NCBI RefSeq assembly: GCF_007827955.1
Contig: NZ_VITR01000005.1
Location: forward strand, 372,001 to 436,000
Direction: 5' to 3'
Source: Nitrospirillum pindoramense
GTDB lineage: Bacteria > Pseudomonadota > Alphaproteobacteria > Azospirillales > Azospirillaceae
Length of the DNA: 64,000 nucleotides
Positions 35,492 through 45,082 of the stretch are shown here, one piece after another. The notes beneath the pieces are model-generated. The model saw only the letters and a program-made list of their open reading frames with translations, was not told the DNA's origin and did not search any database. A program made the position numbers and the translations under genes. Each line of letters starts with the position of its first letter. Position 1 is the stretch's first letter.

Positions 35492-35795
35492 GGGGCGCGG
35501 ACACTGCAGATGGACTCCGACCGTCAGGTGACAAACACCGAAGGTAGGAATCATCAGCCCCAGGGCGGGGCGGTTCGGCCGCGGGGCGCGGCCAGGCAGA
35601 AATCCATTGCCGGGGTCAGCTATTACGGGCGCCCATGCCGTCTGTCAACAGCGATCGTGGGACGAGGGGCAATCCGATTCGCGTACGGTCAGGCGATATC
35701 GAATCGGTTGTTCTTTGCCGATTCGTTGATATTTTAGGGCCAGAAAGAAAGCTAAAGCCGGTTTAACCTGCGCCGTTGCCCGAGTCGGGCTGACA

Positions 35796-36335
35796 TCACA
35801 GCAGGCGGACCTTGTTCAGCAGCGCCAGCAGTTGGCTCTGCTCCTCCGCCGTCAGTACGGAGGAAACCTTGGCTTCCTGTTCTTCCACCAGGCTTTCGGC
35901 ATGGGCCAGCAGGTCTTGCCCTGCCTCCGACAGGCTCAGCATCTGCACGCGGCGGTCCTGGCGGCCGCGCACGCGCTTGAGCAAGCCGCGGTTGGCCAGG
36001 CGATCCACCAGATGCGCCATGTTGGGCGGGGCGATTTCCAGGACTTCGCCCGCCTGACGTTGGTTGACGCCCTTGTTCACGCTCACCAGGCTGAGCAGAG
36101 AGAACTCCGCCAGCGTGAGTTGGCAGGGGGCCAGATGCTCCAGCACCAGGCGCCGGACCAGGGTTTCCGCCCGCGACAGGTTGAAACCCACGAACCGCTC
36201 CAGCTTGGAGCAATCCAGCGTCGTTTCGACCTTGCCCACGGCGGGCAGGGCCTCATCCGGGCCGTCCTCGGCCCGCGCGGGGGCATCTAGGGTCAGGTCA
36301 TCGGAGGCGGATTTATGGTTCTTCAGGGCCGGCAT
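35796..36335 (-). CDS. MarR-family regulator of the ferulate genes
   Basis: 179 residues. The first 45 are a disordered extension. A winged helix-turn-helix follows (LTLAEFSLLSLVSVNKGVNQRQ, then IAPPNMAHLVDRLANRGLLKRV, then GRQDRRVQMLSLSEAG), the canonical MarR recognition helix and wing. In sphingomonads and pseudomonads a MarR protein (FerC/FerR) represses ferulate genes until feruloyl-CoA binds. Being on the same strand directly after fcs-vdh-ech, this protein likely does the same; that role is inferred from context. Confidence 0.85.
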   Translation of the reverse strand: MPALKNHKSASDDLTLDAPARAEDGPDEALPAVGKVETTLDCSKLERFVGFNLSRAETLVRRLVLEHLAPCQLTLAEFSLLSLVSVNKGVNQRQAGEVLEIAPPNMAHLVDRLANRGLLKRVRGRQDRRVQMLSLSEAGQDLLAHAESLVEEQEAKVSSVLTAEEQSQLLALLNKVRLL

Positions 36336-36437
36336 GGGGGCGGTCTCAAAAAGCGGGGCGGGCGTTGCGGCGTGGCGCGAATGATCGGTTCCAGGCCCTT
36401 ATATCAGCCGCGACGGCGCAGCCGATAGTATTGGTTA

Positions 36438-36453
36438 AATTATCCTGTTAATT
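36438..36453. promoter_or_regulatory. Candidate MarR operator
   Basis: AATTA-N6-TAATT inverted repeat in an AT-rich patch about 100 bases upstream of the MarR gene. MarR proteins commonly bind such AT-rich palindromes; the match is short. Confidence 0.3.
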
Positions 36454-36506
36454 GTCATGCCCGTCCAGGGAAACCACCATTCGTCGTGCTGGCCGCGAGG
36501 GTATGC

Positions 36507-38405
36507 TCATGAAGATGGGGCCGGGCGGTATATCCCTGGCGCGGTGCCCTGGTACAGGGCGTCGACCAAGGCCGCACGTTGGGTCAGCACCATGCGCTGG
36601 TTGATGGACCGCTTGTCCGTGACCTCACCCTTGTCCAGGGATGGCGCGTCCGCCAGCACCAGCGCGCGGGCCACACGGTTGGCGCTGCCGGTGGCGGTGG
36701 CCGCCAAGCGATCCACCAGGGCTTGGAACTGCCGGCGGACCGGGAGCGCAGCCAGAATGTCGCCAATCGGCGTCCCGGCGGGCAGGGCGGCCAGATCGGC
36801 GCAGGCCTCGACATTGGGGAAAATCAGCAAGCCCAGGTCGTCGCGCTCGGGGGCGGCGATCACCACGTCCTGGACATAGGGGGCGCCCTCCGTGATCACG
36901 CGGGCGCGCAGGGGGCCGACATTGACGAAGGTGCCGGAGGAGAGCTTGAAGTCCTCCGTCAGGCGGCCGTCGAAGACCAGGCCCAATTCCGGCCGCATCG
37001 GGTCCAGCCAACGCACGCCATCGCCGGTGCGGTAATAGCCGTCCTCGTCGAACGCCGCCGCCGTGCGATCCGGCGCCCGCCAATAGCCGGGCATGACGTG
37101 GGGCCCGGCGAAGCGTGCCTCAAGCTTGTCCCCGACGGGCACCAGCTTGACGGCGCAGCCGGGCGCGGGCAGCCCGACATAACCCGCCTGCAGCAAGGCG
37201 CCGGCGCTGCCACCCAGGGAAAAGCCGCCGGTGGTGAACAGGCAGGAGGGGGAGGTTTCCGTCATGCCCAAGCCAGCGAAGACGGGGATACGGGCACCGC
37301 AGTGCGCCTCGGTCACCCTGTCCAGCCGGTCCCAGGCCGCCTGCGACAGGCCGGCGCCCCCGAAAAAGAACATACGCATGCGGGCATAGAAGGAGTGACG
37401 CAGTTCCGCGTCCTCTTCCAGCGCGGCCGTCAAATCCTCCCACCCCTTGGGCACGTTGAAATGCACCGTGGGGGAGATGTCACGCAGATTGCGCAGGGTT
37501 TCGGCGAAGTGCTGCTGCGTCGGCTTGCCATCGTCGATGTAGTAGCTGCCGCCGTTGTAAAGGGCGATGCCGACATTGTGGCTGCCGCCATAGGTATGGT
37601 TCCAGGGCAGCCAATCCACGATCACCGGCGGCTCTTCCCCGAACACGGGGAAGCTTTGCAGCAGCATCTGCTGGTTGGCGCACAGCATGCGCTGGGTGGT
37701 GGTGACGGCCTTGGGCGTGCTGGCGGAGCCGGAGGTGAACAGGAATTTCGCCACCGTGTCCGGCGTCAGGGCCTGGTAGACGGCATCCACGGTGGTGGGC
37801 ACGGTCGCCAGCAGGTCCGCCAGCGGCGTGACGGCGCGGTGGGGCAATGACCCGGATGACGCCACGGTCTCCACATCCGCCGGCACCACCGCGGCGATGG
37901 CGGCGGCGTAAGCCGGGGCCTTGTCGACGAAGACCAGGCCGGGCGTCACCGTCTCCATGACCAGCCGCAGTTTCTGGAAGTCGCGCGACAGCAGGGAGTA
38001 GCCGGTGGAGACGGGGCAATGCGGCACGCCGGCGTAAAGCGCCCCGGCGGCGACGCGCAAATGGTCCACGCTGTTGCCGGACAGGATGGCCACCGGCCGG
38101 TCCGCCGACAAGCCGCGATCCAGCAGGGCTTGGCCGATGGCGCGGGCGTCGGCCAGCATGCCGCCGTAGCTGATGCGCCGCCATTCCCCGTCCGGCCCCC
38201 GCTGGGCCACCAGGGTGCGGCCCGGATCGGTGGCCGCCACGGCTTCCAGCCGTTCCAGCAAATGCCGGGGGTAGGGGGCAAGGTCGTCCGCGCAGTGCAG
38301 ATGCCAGACGCCGCCGGGTTCCTGGCGCAGCCTTACCGGCAGGGGGTTCACCGATACCGCCCGATAGCGCGCATCGGCAGAGGAAGGGGAGGCCGCACGG
38401 GTCAC
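36507..38405 (-). CDS. fcs: Feruloyl-CoA synthase
   Basis: About 632 residues, an ANL-superfamily acyl-CoA synthetase. The P-loop-like FLFTSGSASTPKAVTTTQRM, the A5 motif FAGLGMTETSP, YYRTGDGVRWLDP and the D/R motif VFDGRLTEDFKLSSGTFVN are all present. It activates ferulate (and p-coumarate, caffeate) with ATP and CoA. GTG 38405 was chosen because GGAG lies upstream and the length matches the family; the open frame further upstream is not coding. Gene order on the minus strand is ech-vdh-fcs-marR, a complete CoA-dependent, non-beta-oxidative side-chain shortening route. An iteron copy lies upstream, in the vdh-fcs gap. Confidence 0.9.
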   Translation of the reverse strand: MTRAASPSSADARYRAVSVNPLPVRLRQEPGGVWHLHCADDLAPYPRHLLERLEAVAATDPGRTLVAQRGPDGEWRRISYGGMLADARAIGQALLDRGLSADRPVAILSGNSVDHLRVAAGALYAGVPHCPVSTGYSLLSRDFQKLRLVMETVTPGLVFVDKAPAYAAAIAAVVPADVETVASSGSLPHRAVTPLADLLATVPTTVDAVYQALTPDTVAKFLFTSGSASTPKAVTTTQRMLCANQQMLLQSFPVFGEEPPVIVDWLPWNHTYGGSHNVGIALYNGGSYYIDDGKPTQQHFAETLRNLRDISPTVHFNVPKGWEDLTAALEEDAELRHSFYARMRMFFFGGAGLSQAAWDRLDRVTEAHCGARIPVFAGLGMTETSPSCLFTTGGFSLGGSAGALLQAGYVGLPAPGCAVKLVPVGDKLEARFAGPHVMPGYWRAPDRTAAAFDEDGYYRTGDGVRWLDPMRPELGLVFDGRLTEDFKLSSGTFVNVGPLRARVITEGAPYVQDVVIAAPERDDLGLLIFPNVEACADLAALPAGTPIGDILAALPVRRQFQALVDRLAATATGSANRVARALVLADAPSLDKGEVTDKRSINQRMVLTQRAALVDALYQGTAPGIYRPAPSS

Positions 38406-38467
38406 TTTGCCTGATCTCCGATGAAGAGATGGGGAGGGGAAGGACGCAAGCGATAAGGGACCGGCCA

Positions 38468-38486
38468 TCCCCCAAGCGGTAAGGAT
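38468..38486 (-). repeat. Dispersed iteron copy in vdh-fcs gap
   Basis: TCCCCCAAGCGGTAAGGAT, 17 bases past the vdh stop. The 18-base core is identical to that in the ClC gene (34177-34194), 4.3 kb away. Confidence 0.7.
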
Positions 38487-38502
38487 GGCCGGTTGAGAGG
38501 AG

Positions 38503-39957
38503 TCAGATGGGATAGTGGCGCGGGCCCGTCTGGATGGTGACCCAGCGCAGCTCGGTGAACTCGGCCACGCCCCACTTGCCGCCGAAGCGGCCATAGCCGC
38601 TGCTTTTCACGCCGCCGAAGGGCATTTGCGCTTCGTCATGCACGGTGGGGCCGTTGATATGGCAAATACCGGACTCGATGCGCTGGGCCAGGGTCAGGGC
38701 GCGGGCGACATCCCGGCTGAACACGGCGGCGGACAAGCCGTATTCGCTGTCATTGGCCACGCGGATGGCGTCCTCATCCCCGTCCACGCGCATGACGGCG
38801 ACGACGGGTCCGAAGGATTCCTCAGCGTAAAGCTTCATTTCCGGTGTGACACCGTCCACCACCGTCGCCTGCATGATCGCACCCTCGATCACGCCACCGG
38901 CGGCGATGCGAGCGCCCTTGGCCACGGCGTCGTCCAGCAGGGTCTTGATGCGCTGGCCAGCCTGGACGTTCACCAACGCGCCCAGGATGGAACCGGGGGC
39001 CGACGGATCGCCCGCCGTCAAGGTGCGGGCCTTGGCCGCCAGCTTGGCCACGAAGGTGTCCGCGACGCGCGCGTCCACCACCAGGCGCTCGGTCGACATG
39101 CAGATCTGGCCCTGGTTGAAGAAACCGCCGAAGGCGGCGGCGTCCACCGCCGCGTCCAGGTCGGCGTCGTGCAGCACCAGCAGTGGCGCCTTGCCGCCCA
39201 GTTCCAGCAGGGCGGGTTTCAGGTGCTTGGCCGCCAGTTGCGCGACGATGCGGCCCACGCCGGTGGATCCGGTGAAGTTCACCCGGCGCACGGCCGGGTT
39301 GGCGATCAGCCGCTCCACAATGGCGGCCGCGTCGGCAGGGGCGTTGGTGATGACGTTCACCACGCCATCGCCCAGGCCGGCGTCCTGCAGGATCTGGCCG
39401 ATCAGGCGGTGGGTGGCGGGGCACTGCTCACTGGCCTTCAGCACCACGGTGTTGCCGCAGGCCAACGGGGTCGCGATGGCGCGGGTGCCCAGGATGACGG
39501 GGGCGTTCCAGGGGGCGATGCCCAGCACCACGCCGCAAGGCTGGCGCAAGGCCAGGGCCATGTTGCCGGGCACGTTGGTCGGGATGACCTCGCCGTTGAT
39601 CTGGGTGGTCATGGCCGCCGCTTCGCGCAGCATGTTGGCCGCCAGCATGGCGTTGAAGCCGTACCAGTTGGGCATGCCGCCGATCTCGGCCGCGCCGATG
39701 GCGATGAAGTCCTTGGTGCGGGCGTCCATCAGGTCCGCCGCCTTCATCAGGCGCTGGCGGCGCTCCCCCGGGCTCAGCGCGGACCAGGCTGGGAAAGCGG
39801 CCTGGGCGGCCGCCACGGCGGCGTCGGCATCGGCCAGGGCGGCGGCGGCGGCGATGGTCACCCCTTCGCCGCTGACGGGGTTGGTCCGGGTGAAGGTGGC
39901 GCCGTCGGCGGCGGGGACGTCGCGCCCTCCGATCAGCAGGCCTGTCGTCGTGCTCAT
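38503..39957 (-). CDS. vdh: Vanillin dehydrogenase (aldehyde dehydrogenase family)
   Basis: 484 residues. Key residues: general base Glu252 in LELGGKAP and nucleophile Cys286 in NQGQICMSTE; the cofactor-binding segment APWNAPVILGTRAIATPLA and FTGSTGVGR are intact. It oxidises vanillin (and 4-hydroxybenzaldehyde) from the Ech reaction to the acid with NAD+. The ATG at 39957 has GGGAGGG five bases upstream. It lies between ech and fcs. Assignment as vanillin dehydrogenase rather than another benzaldehyde dehydrogenase rests on the neighbours. Confidence 0.9.
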   Translation of the reverse strand: MSTTTGLLIGGRDVPAADGATFTRTNPVSGEGVTIAAAAALADADAAVAAAQAAFPAWSALSPGERRQRLMKAADLMDARTKDFIAIGAAEIGGMPNWYGFNAMLAANMLREAAAMTTQINGEVIPTNVPGNMALALRQPCGVVLGIAPWNAPVILGTRAIATPLACGNTVVLKASEQCPATHRLIGQILQDAGLGDGVVNVITNAPADAAAIVERLIANPAVRRVNFTGSTGVGRIVAQLAAKHLKPALLELGGKAPLLVLHDADLDAAVDAAAFGGFFNQGQICMSTERLVVDARVADTFVAKLAAKARTLTAGDPSAPGSILGALVNVQAGQRIKTLLDDAVAKGARIAAGGVIEGAIMQATVVDGVTPEMKLYAEESFGPVVAVMRVDGDEDAIRVANDSEYGLSAAVFSRDVARALTLAQRIESGICHINGPTVHDEAQMPFGGVKSSGYGRFGGKWGVAEFTELRWVTIQTGPRHYPI

Positions 39958-40020
39958 GGCAACCCTCCCTGGGTTTATTGTTCTGCTGGTACTTCGGTCT
40001 GGCCGCCCACGCGCATCCCT

Positions 40021-40088
40021 GCCCCCAGGGCGTAAGGATGCGCCCCCGGGGCGTAAGGGTGGCGGCTTTATCCTTACCGCATGGGGGC
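40021..40088. repeat. Cluster of three iteron copies in ech-vdh gap
   Basis: Copies at 40021-40039 (-), 40042-40060 (-) and 40070-40088 (+). The last two form an inverted pair that could fold as a hairpin. This is the densest iteron group outside the origin, about 10 kb away. A short stem GGGGGCG-TTTC-CGCCCCC (40083-40100) follows and may terminate ech transcription. Confidence 0.75.
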
Positions 40089-40110
40089 GTTTCCGCCCCC
40101 TACCGGTCCG

Positions 40111-40950
40111 TCAACCGCGCTTGTAGGTTTGCAGGCCCGGCTTGATGGCCTTGTCGTCCAGGAACTGCTTCAGGCCCTGCTCCCGGCCCTTTTCCGGATC
40201 GCGCAACTGGGCCTGGTCCAGCTTGGCGTACAGGTAATCCTCGTTCTGCTCCCAGGTCAGTTCGCGGCAGCGCTTGAAGCCGTGCTTGGCGGCGCGCAAC
40301 ACCACGGGGTTCTTGGCCAGCAGCACCTGGGCCAGCTTGGTGACCTCGTCACGCAGCTGTTCGCGCGGCACGCTCTTGTTCACCAGGCCCATCTGGGCGG
40401 CCTGCGGGCCGGTGAAGGTTTCACCGGTCATGATCAGGTGCAGGGCGGCGCGGTGGCCGATGGTGTCCGCCAGGGCCTTGCTCACCAGGTTGCCCGGCGG
40501 GATGCCCCAGTTGATCTCCGACAGGCCGAACACCGCCTCGTCGGCGCAGATGGCCAGGTCGCACGCCACCAGGGGGGAGAAGGCGCCGCCGAAGCACCAG
40601 CCGTTGACCATGGCGATGGTCGGCTTGGAATACATGCGCAGCAGCCGCCACTGCCAGGTCGAGGCGTCGCGGCGCACCTTTTCCTGCAGGATTTCCGGGC
40701 CGGCATCGGTCTCGCGGAAATATTCCTTCAGGTCCATGCCGGCGGTCCAGGCGTCACCGGCGCCCGTCAGCACCAGCACCTGGGCGTCGCCATCCAGCTC
40801 CAGCGTTTCCAGCACGTCGACCATGTCCCGGTTCAGGGTGGGGCTCATGGCGTTGCGCTTGTCGGGACGGTTCAGGGTGACCCAGGCGATACCATCCACG
40901 ACATCGACCAGGACGGTCTTCCAGCGATCCGCATACTTAGATTGGGACAT
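40111..40950 (-). CDS. ech: Hydroxycinnamoyl-CoA hydratase-lyase
   Basis: 279-residue crotonase. The oxyanion-hole segments (AWTAGMDLKEYF and NGWCFGGAFSPLVACD) and the catalytic Glu145 in FGLSEINWGIPPG match the feruloyl-CoA hydratase-lyase (Pseudomonas Ech, about 276 residues). It hydrates feruloyl-CoA and cleaves it to vanillin and acetyl-CoA. The ATG at 40950 begins MSQSKYADRWKTV, typical of this family. First gene of the minus-strand ferulate group; AT-rich DNA at 41040-41070 probably contains its promoter. Confidence 0.93.
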   Translation of the reverse strand: MSQSKYADRWKTVLVDVVDGIAWVTLNRPDKRNAMSPTLNRDMVDVLETLELDGDAQVLVLTGAGDAWTAGMDLKEYFRETDAGPEILQEKVRRDASTWQWRLLRMYSKPTIAMVNGWCFGGAFSPLVACDLAICADEAVFGLSEINWGIPPGNLVSKALADTIGHRAALHLIMTGETFTGPQAAQMGLVNKSVPREQLRDEVTKLAQVLLAKNPVVLRAAKHGFKRCRELTWEQNEDYLYAKLDQAQLRDPEKGREQGLKQFLDDKAIKPGLQTYKRG

Positions 40951-41141
40951 GGGCCTCTAGGCTCCTTGGCTGCATTTCCTCCGGCGGCCGTTCCGGGCGG
41001 GCGATGCGCGGACGCTGGGCCCTTCATGTCCGGACGACGATTAACTTATAGAAGATAACTATTATGGACGCAATAGATCTCGCGGGCGATCTTCCATACC
41101 CGGTCCCGACCCTCCCGGTTGCCAGCCACGGATCGGCGTTG

Positions 41142-41163
41142 CCGTTTGCGACGTCGCAAACGG
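41142..41163. promoter_or_regulatory. Candidate parS, site 3 (22-bp palindrome)
   Basis: A perfect 22-bp palindrome centred on TTGCGACGTCGCAA, with CCGT/ACGG flanks, the longest of the sites. It lies in the 270-bp gap between ech and the sensor kinase, about 7 kb from parB. The rest of the gap holds the probable ech promoter. Confidence 0.7.
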
Positions 41164-41221
41164 TGACGGGTGGCAAATGGGAAGGCCGCCGGTACGCCGG
41201 ACGGAATCAGGGTGTCAGGGC

Positions 41222-44200
41222 TCAGGCACGAAAGGCGCGCAGGCGGTCAGCCGCCGTGGCGCTCTGATTGGCGGCGATCATCGACGGAATGACCAGGGTG
41301 ACCGTGGTCCCCTGCCCGGGTACGCTGTCCACCGTCAAATTGCCCTTCAGCCGCTGGGTGACGTGGTTGTAGGCCACATGCAGGCCCAGGCCGGGATGGC
41401 CGCGTCCACGGGCGGTGGTGAAGAAGGGGTCGAGGATGTGAGGCAACACGTCGGCCGGGATGCCCCGGCCATTGTCCGCGACGGAGATCATCACCACGCC
41501 GCCTTCGGCCGAGGCCGTGACCGTCACATGCCCGTGGGACCCGGGGTCGAAGGCGTGGTCGGCGGTATTCGCCAGGATATGGGTCAGGGCGTTGACCAGG
41601 GATTCCGGCACCGTGGAAACGACCAGGCCATAGGGCACGTCCACCGTCAGTTCGATGGCGCCCTGGGCCAGGGCGGTGCGCGCCACGTCGGCGACATCGG
41701 GCAGCAGGGTGGACAGGTCGACCTCCGTCACCTTGCTTTCGCCATCTTCGGCGGCGATGGCGGTGAAGCTCTTGACCAGGGCCGCCGTGCGCTTCGTGTT
41801 ACGCTCGACCAAATCTGCCAGGTCGGACCATTCCTCCAGTCCGGTTTCCAGCGCGTTGCGTGTCAGCTTGCCTTGGGCGATGTTGTCGCGCACGTCCTCC
41901 AGACTGCCGCGCAGGCTGCCGGCGGCGGTGAGCACGACGCCCAGGGGCGTGTTGACCTCATGCGCCACGCCCGCCACCAGCCGGCCTAGTGAGGCCATCT
42001 TCTCCTGCTGTATCAACTTGGACTGGGTGGTGCGCAAATCGGCCAGGGCCTGCGCCGTCTCCATCCAGGCGGTTTCGGCGCGGCGATAGGAATCGGCATT
42101 CTCCAGCGCGATGGCGCTGTAGGCGCACAAGGTGCGGAAGATCATTTGCTCGCGGTCGCCATAGGCATGGTCGGCGACCACCACCAGCACGCCCAGCACG
42201 CGGTTCTCCACCACCAGCGGGTAGGCCAGGGCCACCCCGTCCTCCACCGTCTCCGTCAGTTCCTGCCGGCTTTGCGCGGCGCGGGCGGGCAGGGACAGCG
42301 GGTCGTCCAGATAGACGGGCTCCACCGCGCTGCCATCGGCCGTCGCCGGCTCCAGGTAAGCACCCTGCAGGCGGTACAGCACCAGGCGGTGGCCGGTCAG
42401 CAATTCACCGACATAGCGCTTCAGTGTGCTCAGCACGGCGTCTAGGATCAGGGTGGCGGTGATGTCCTGGCCGGCATCGCCCAGGCGCCGCAGGATGGCG
42501 GCGGACTGGGTCAGAGCCGCGTTCGCTTCGGTCAGTTCCGTGGTGCGCTGGGCCACCACCGCCTCCAGCTCGCGCTGGCGGCGGCGCAGGATGGCGGTGC
42601 GGCCGCGCACCACAAGGCCCACGGCCCCGGCCAGGCCCGCGATGCCCAGGATTTGCGCCCACCAGGTCTGGTACCAGGCGGGCAGGATGGCCAGCGGCAC
42701 CGTCACTTCCGCGCTGGACCATTGACCGCTGCGGTTGCTGCCCCGCACCCGCAGGGCGTAGTTGCCGGGCGGCAGGTTCGTGTAGGCGATCTGCCGCCAG
42801 TTGCCGTCGATCTCCTGCCAATCCCGGTCCAGGCCTTCCAGTTTGTAGGCATAGCGGTTGCGCTCCGGCGCGGAGAAGTCCAGCGATGCGACCTCCAGGC
42901 GGAAGCCATGTTCGTCTGGATTGACCGTCAGGGGTGTGGTGGTGTGCGCGACCTGCCAGCCCGGTACCTGCCGGCGCCCGATGTAAGCCTGGGTCACCAC
43001 CACCGGCGGCACATAGGTCCAGTCCGCCAGCAGGCGGGGGTGAATCAGGGTGACGCCATCCTCCGCGCCGAACAGAATCTCCCCGTTGGGGCCAGTGGCG
43101 ACCGAGGTGGACCAATGTGTGGTGAGCCAAACGCCGTCGGAGCGCTGGAAGGCGCGGATAGCCATGGTGATGGGGTCGATGCGGACCACGCCGGTGTCCG
43201 TGGACACCCAGATGAACCCATCCTCGTCCTGGGCCACGGCGTTGGCGGTGGCCAGCAGCGGTTCGACGTCGCTGGCCAGGAATTTCACCGGCCGCCGGCC
43301 GCTGGCGTCGGGCCGGCCCACCATGGCGACACCCTGGCCATAGAGGGTGGCCCATAGCCGACCCTGGCGGTCGGTCGCCAGCGACGCGATGTTGTGGCTG
43401 GTCAGGGTGGTGGGGTTGCCGCTGTCCAGGTCGATCTTCTGCACCCGGCCGGTATCGGTGCGGGCCAGGTAAAGCCCGCTGTAGGTGCCGATCCAAAGGC
43501 CATGGTTCTCCGCAGGCTCCAGCACGGTGATGCGCTGGTCGCGCAGGCCGCCGTCCCCCTGGCCCAGGGGGCGGACCGTTCCGGCGGACGGGTTATAGGA
43601 CCAGACACCGATGTTGGCATCGCCGATCCACAGCTGCGTGCCGTCCCACATCAGGCTGGAGATGTTCAGGCTGGTATCCAGGCCCGGTACCCGCACCAGG
43701 CGCACGGCGCTGGCGTTCAGATCGGTGCGGTACAGGCCGTCGCGGGTGCCGATCCAGACGGTGCCGTTTTGCTGGACCGCGAATGATCTGATCGATTTCG
43801 ACGGCAAGGCATGCTCTGGGTTGCCCGGGTCCGATGCCAGGTGGGAGACAAGCTGGCCGGTGGCATCCAGCACGTCCACACCGCCGCGCCCACGGCCCAG
43901 CCACAGCTTGCCGTCCGGGGAAACCATCAGGGAATGGGCGCTGCGGTCTTCCGTCTGGGGATTGGCCGAAATCGGCGTCAGGAAGCGAAAGGCTTGCGCC
44001 GTGGAATCGAAACGGCACAGCCCCGGGTAGGTGCCGACCCAAATCAATCCCGATTTATCTTTGTACAGCGACAGGACGTTGTCGTTCAGCAGGCTGTCGG
44101 GAACGGTGCGGTTGCGCTTGATGGCCTTGGCTGTACCGCTTGCCAGGTCGACTTCCAGGATGCCATTGCCCATGGTGCCGACCCAAAAGATGTCCGGCGC

Positions 44201-45082
44201 AATCTCCAGAACGGCCCTGACCCAGTCCCCGGCCACGTTGGCGAAGGGGGCCGGCAGGGGCTGGAATTCGGCCACCCCATCCTTTTCCAGTTGCACCAGG
44301 AGCACGCCGTGCCGGCTGGTGCCCACCCACAGGCGGCCGTGCCCGTCCTCATACAAAGCGGTGACGCCGTCCATAGCGGCCGCGCGGGGCAGGGGGATGT
44401 TGCGGAATTCCGTTTGACCGGGCGGAAGGTAGGCCAGGCCATTGGCCGTGCCCACCCATAGATAGCCCCGGTGATCCCGCTTCAACGCCTGGACCTTGTC
44501 ACCCACGACCCCGCCGGCCGGGTTGTCCACGCCATGCAGGTGATCGGCTGTTGCCTGGTTGGCGGATAGATGATCCAGACCGCTTTCCGTTCCCACCCAA
44601 AGGCCGCCGTCGCCGTCATCCTCGATGCTTCGGACATCGATATGACTCATGATTTCCAATGGTATCCGCACGAAACGGTCGGTGGCCGGGTCGTAGCGCA
44701 CCAGGCCGGCGGCGCTGGTGCCGACCCACAGCCGTCCTTGGGTGTCGGTGTGCAGGGTGCGGATGTTGCTGTCGGGCAGGCCAAAGGGGCCGGTTGCCCC
44801 GCCACCATAAGATTTGAAGTGATATCCGTCGAACCTGGCCAAGTTATTGGCTGTGCCGATCCAGAGGTAGCCTTCCCGATCCTGCTCGATGGCAGTGATG
44901 TATTCGATGCTGCCGCCCCTGTCTTCGTTGTACCGGGTGAACAGATCAATGATCGAGTTATGCCACATCTCCGCGGAAGAGGCCGAAAGCGGCGTGACAA
45001 TTGACAGGCAAACGGCGGCCAGGGCGCCCACGCGCCTGATTTCGCGGAGTGTTTGGCGAATTTTCCCTGATAAGTCGGACAT
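41222..45082 (-). CDS. Sensor histidine kinase with Reg_prop beta-propeller and GAF domains
   Basis: About 1286 residues. A signal/anchor segment (about 18-38) precedes two seven-bladed Reg_prop propellers (about 60-680; repeated units such as DREGYLWIGTANNLARFD and DTQGRLWVGTSAAGLVRYD), a Y_Y_Y domain (YAYKLEGLDRDWQEID; about 710-765), a membrane helix (about 780-800), a GAF domain (about 880-1010), HisKA with His in GVAHEVNTPLGVVL, and an HATPase (DNGRGIPADVLPH, GHPGLGLHVAYN). There is no receiver or DNA-binding domain, so it needs a separate regulator, not found here. Its catalytic part is strikingly similar to that of the kinase at 48751-50838. ATG 45082 is preferred over GTG 45091. The ligand is unknown. 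Confidence 0.88.
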   Translation of the reverse strand: MSDLSGKIRQTLREIRRVGALAAVCLSIVTPLSASSAEMWHNSIIDLFTRYNEDRGGSIEYITAIEQDREGYLWIGTANNLARFDGYHFKSYGGGATGPFGLPDSNIRTLHTDTQGRLWVGTSAAGLVRYDPATDRFVRIPLEIMSHIDVRSIEDDGDGGLWVGTESGLDHLSANQATADHLHGVDNPAGGVVGDKVQALKRDHRGYLWVGTANGLAYLPPGQTEFRNIPLPRAAAMDGVTALYEDGHGRLWVGTSRHGVLLVQLEKDGVAEFQPLPAPFANVAGDWVRAVLEIAPDIFWVGTMGNGILEVDLASGTAKAIKRNRTVPDSLLNDNVLSLYKDKSGLIWVGTYPGLCRFDSTAQAFRFLTPISANPQTEDRSAHSLMVSPDGKLWLGRGRGGVDVLDATGQLVSHLASDPGNPEHALPSKSIRSFAVQQNGTVWIGTRDGLYRTDLNASAVRLVRVPGLDTSLNISSLMWDGTQLWIGDANIGVWSYNPSAGTVRPLGQGDGGLRDQRITVLEPAENHGLWIGTYSGLYLARTDTGRVQKIDLDSGNPTTLTSHNIASLATDRQGRLWATLYGQGVAMVGRPDASGRRPVKFLASDVEPLLATANAVAQDEDGFIWVSTDTGVVRIDPITMAIRAFQRSDGVWLTTHWSTSVATGPNGEILFGAEDGVTLIHPRLLADWTYVPPVVVTQAYIGRRQVPGWQVAHTTTPLTVNPDEHGFRLEVASLDFSAPERNRYAYKLEGLDRDWQEIDGNWRQIAYTNLPPGNYALRVRGSNRSGQWSSAEVTVPLAILPAWYQTWWAQILGIAGLAGAVGLVVRGRTAILRRRQRELEAVVAQRTTELTEANAALTQSAAILRRLGDAGQDITATLILDAVLSTLKRYVGELLTGHRLVLYRLQGAYLEPATADGSAVEPVYLDDPLSLPARAAQSRQELTETVEDGVALAYPLVVENRVLGVLVVVADHAYGDREQMIFRTLCAYSAIALENADSYRRAETAWMETAQALADLRTTQSKLIQQEKMASLGRLVAGVAHEVNTPLGVVLTAAGSLRGSLEDVRDNIAQGKLTRNALETGLEEWSDLADLVERNTKRTAALVKSFTAIAAEDGESKVTEVDLSTLLPDVADVARTALAQGAIELTVDVPYGLVVSTVPESLVNALTHILANTADHAFDPGSHGHVTVTASAEGGVVMISVADNGRGIPADVLPHILDPFFTTARGRGHPGLGLHVAYNHVTQRLKGNLTVDSVPGQGTTVTLVIPSMIAANQSATAADRLRAFRA

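Noticed and set aside
36507-38594. Feruloyl-CoA synthase starting at the far upstream end of the open frame
   Set aside because: The extra 63 residues are Ser/Pro/Arg-rich, encode the dispersed iteron, and lack a ribosome site; GTG 38405 has one and gives the family length.
40042-40088. Inverted iteron pair as an ordinary Rho-independent terminator
   Set aside because: It can fold, but the arms are exact copies of the origin iteron and no T tract follows, so a terminator is at most a secondary role.
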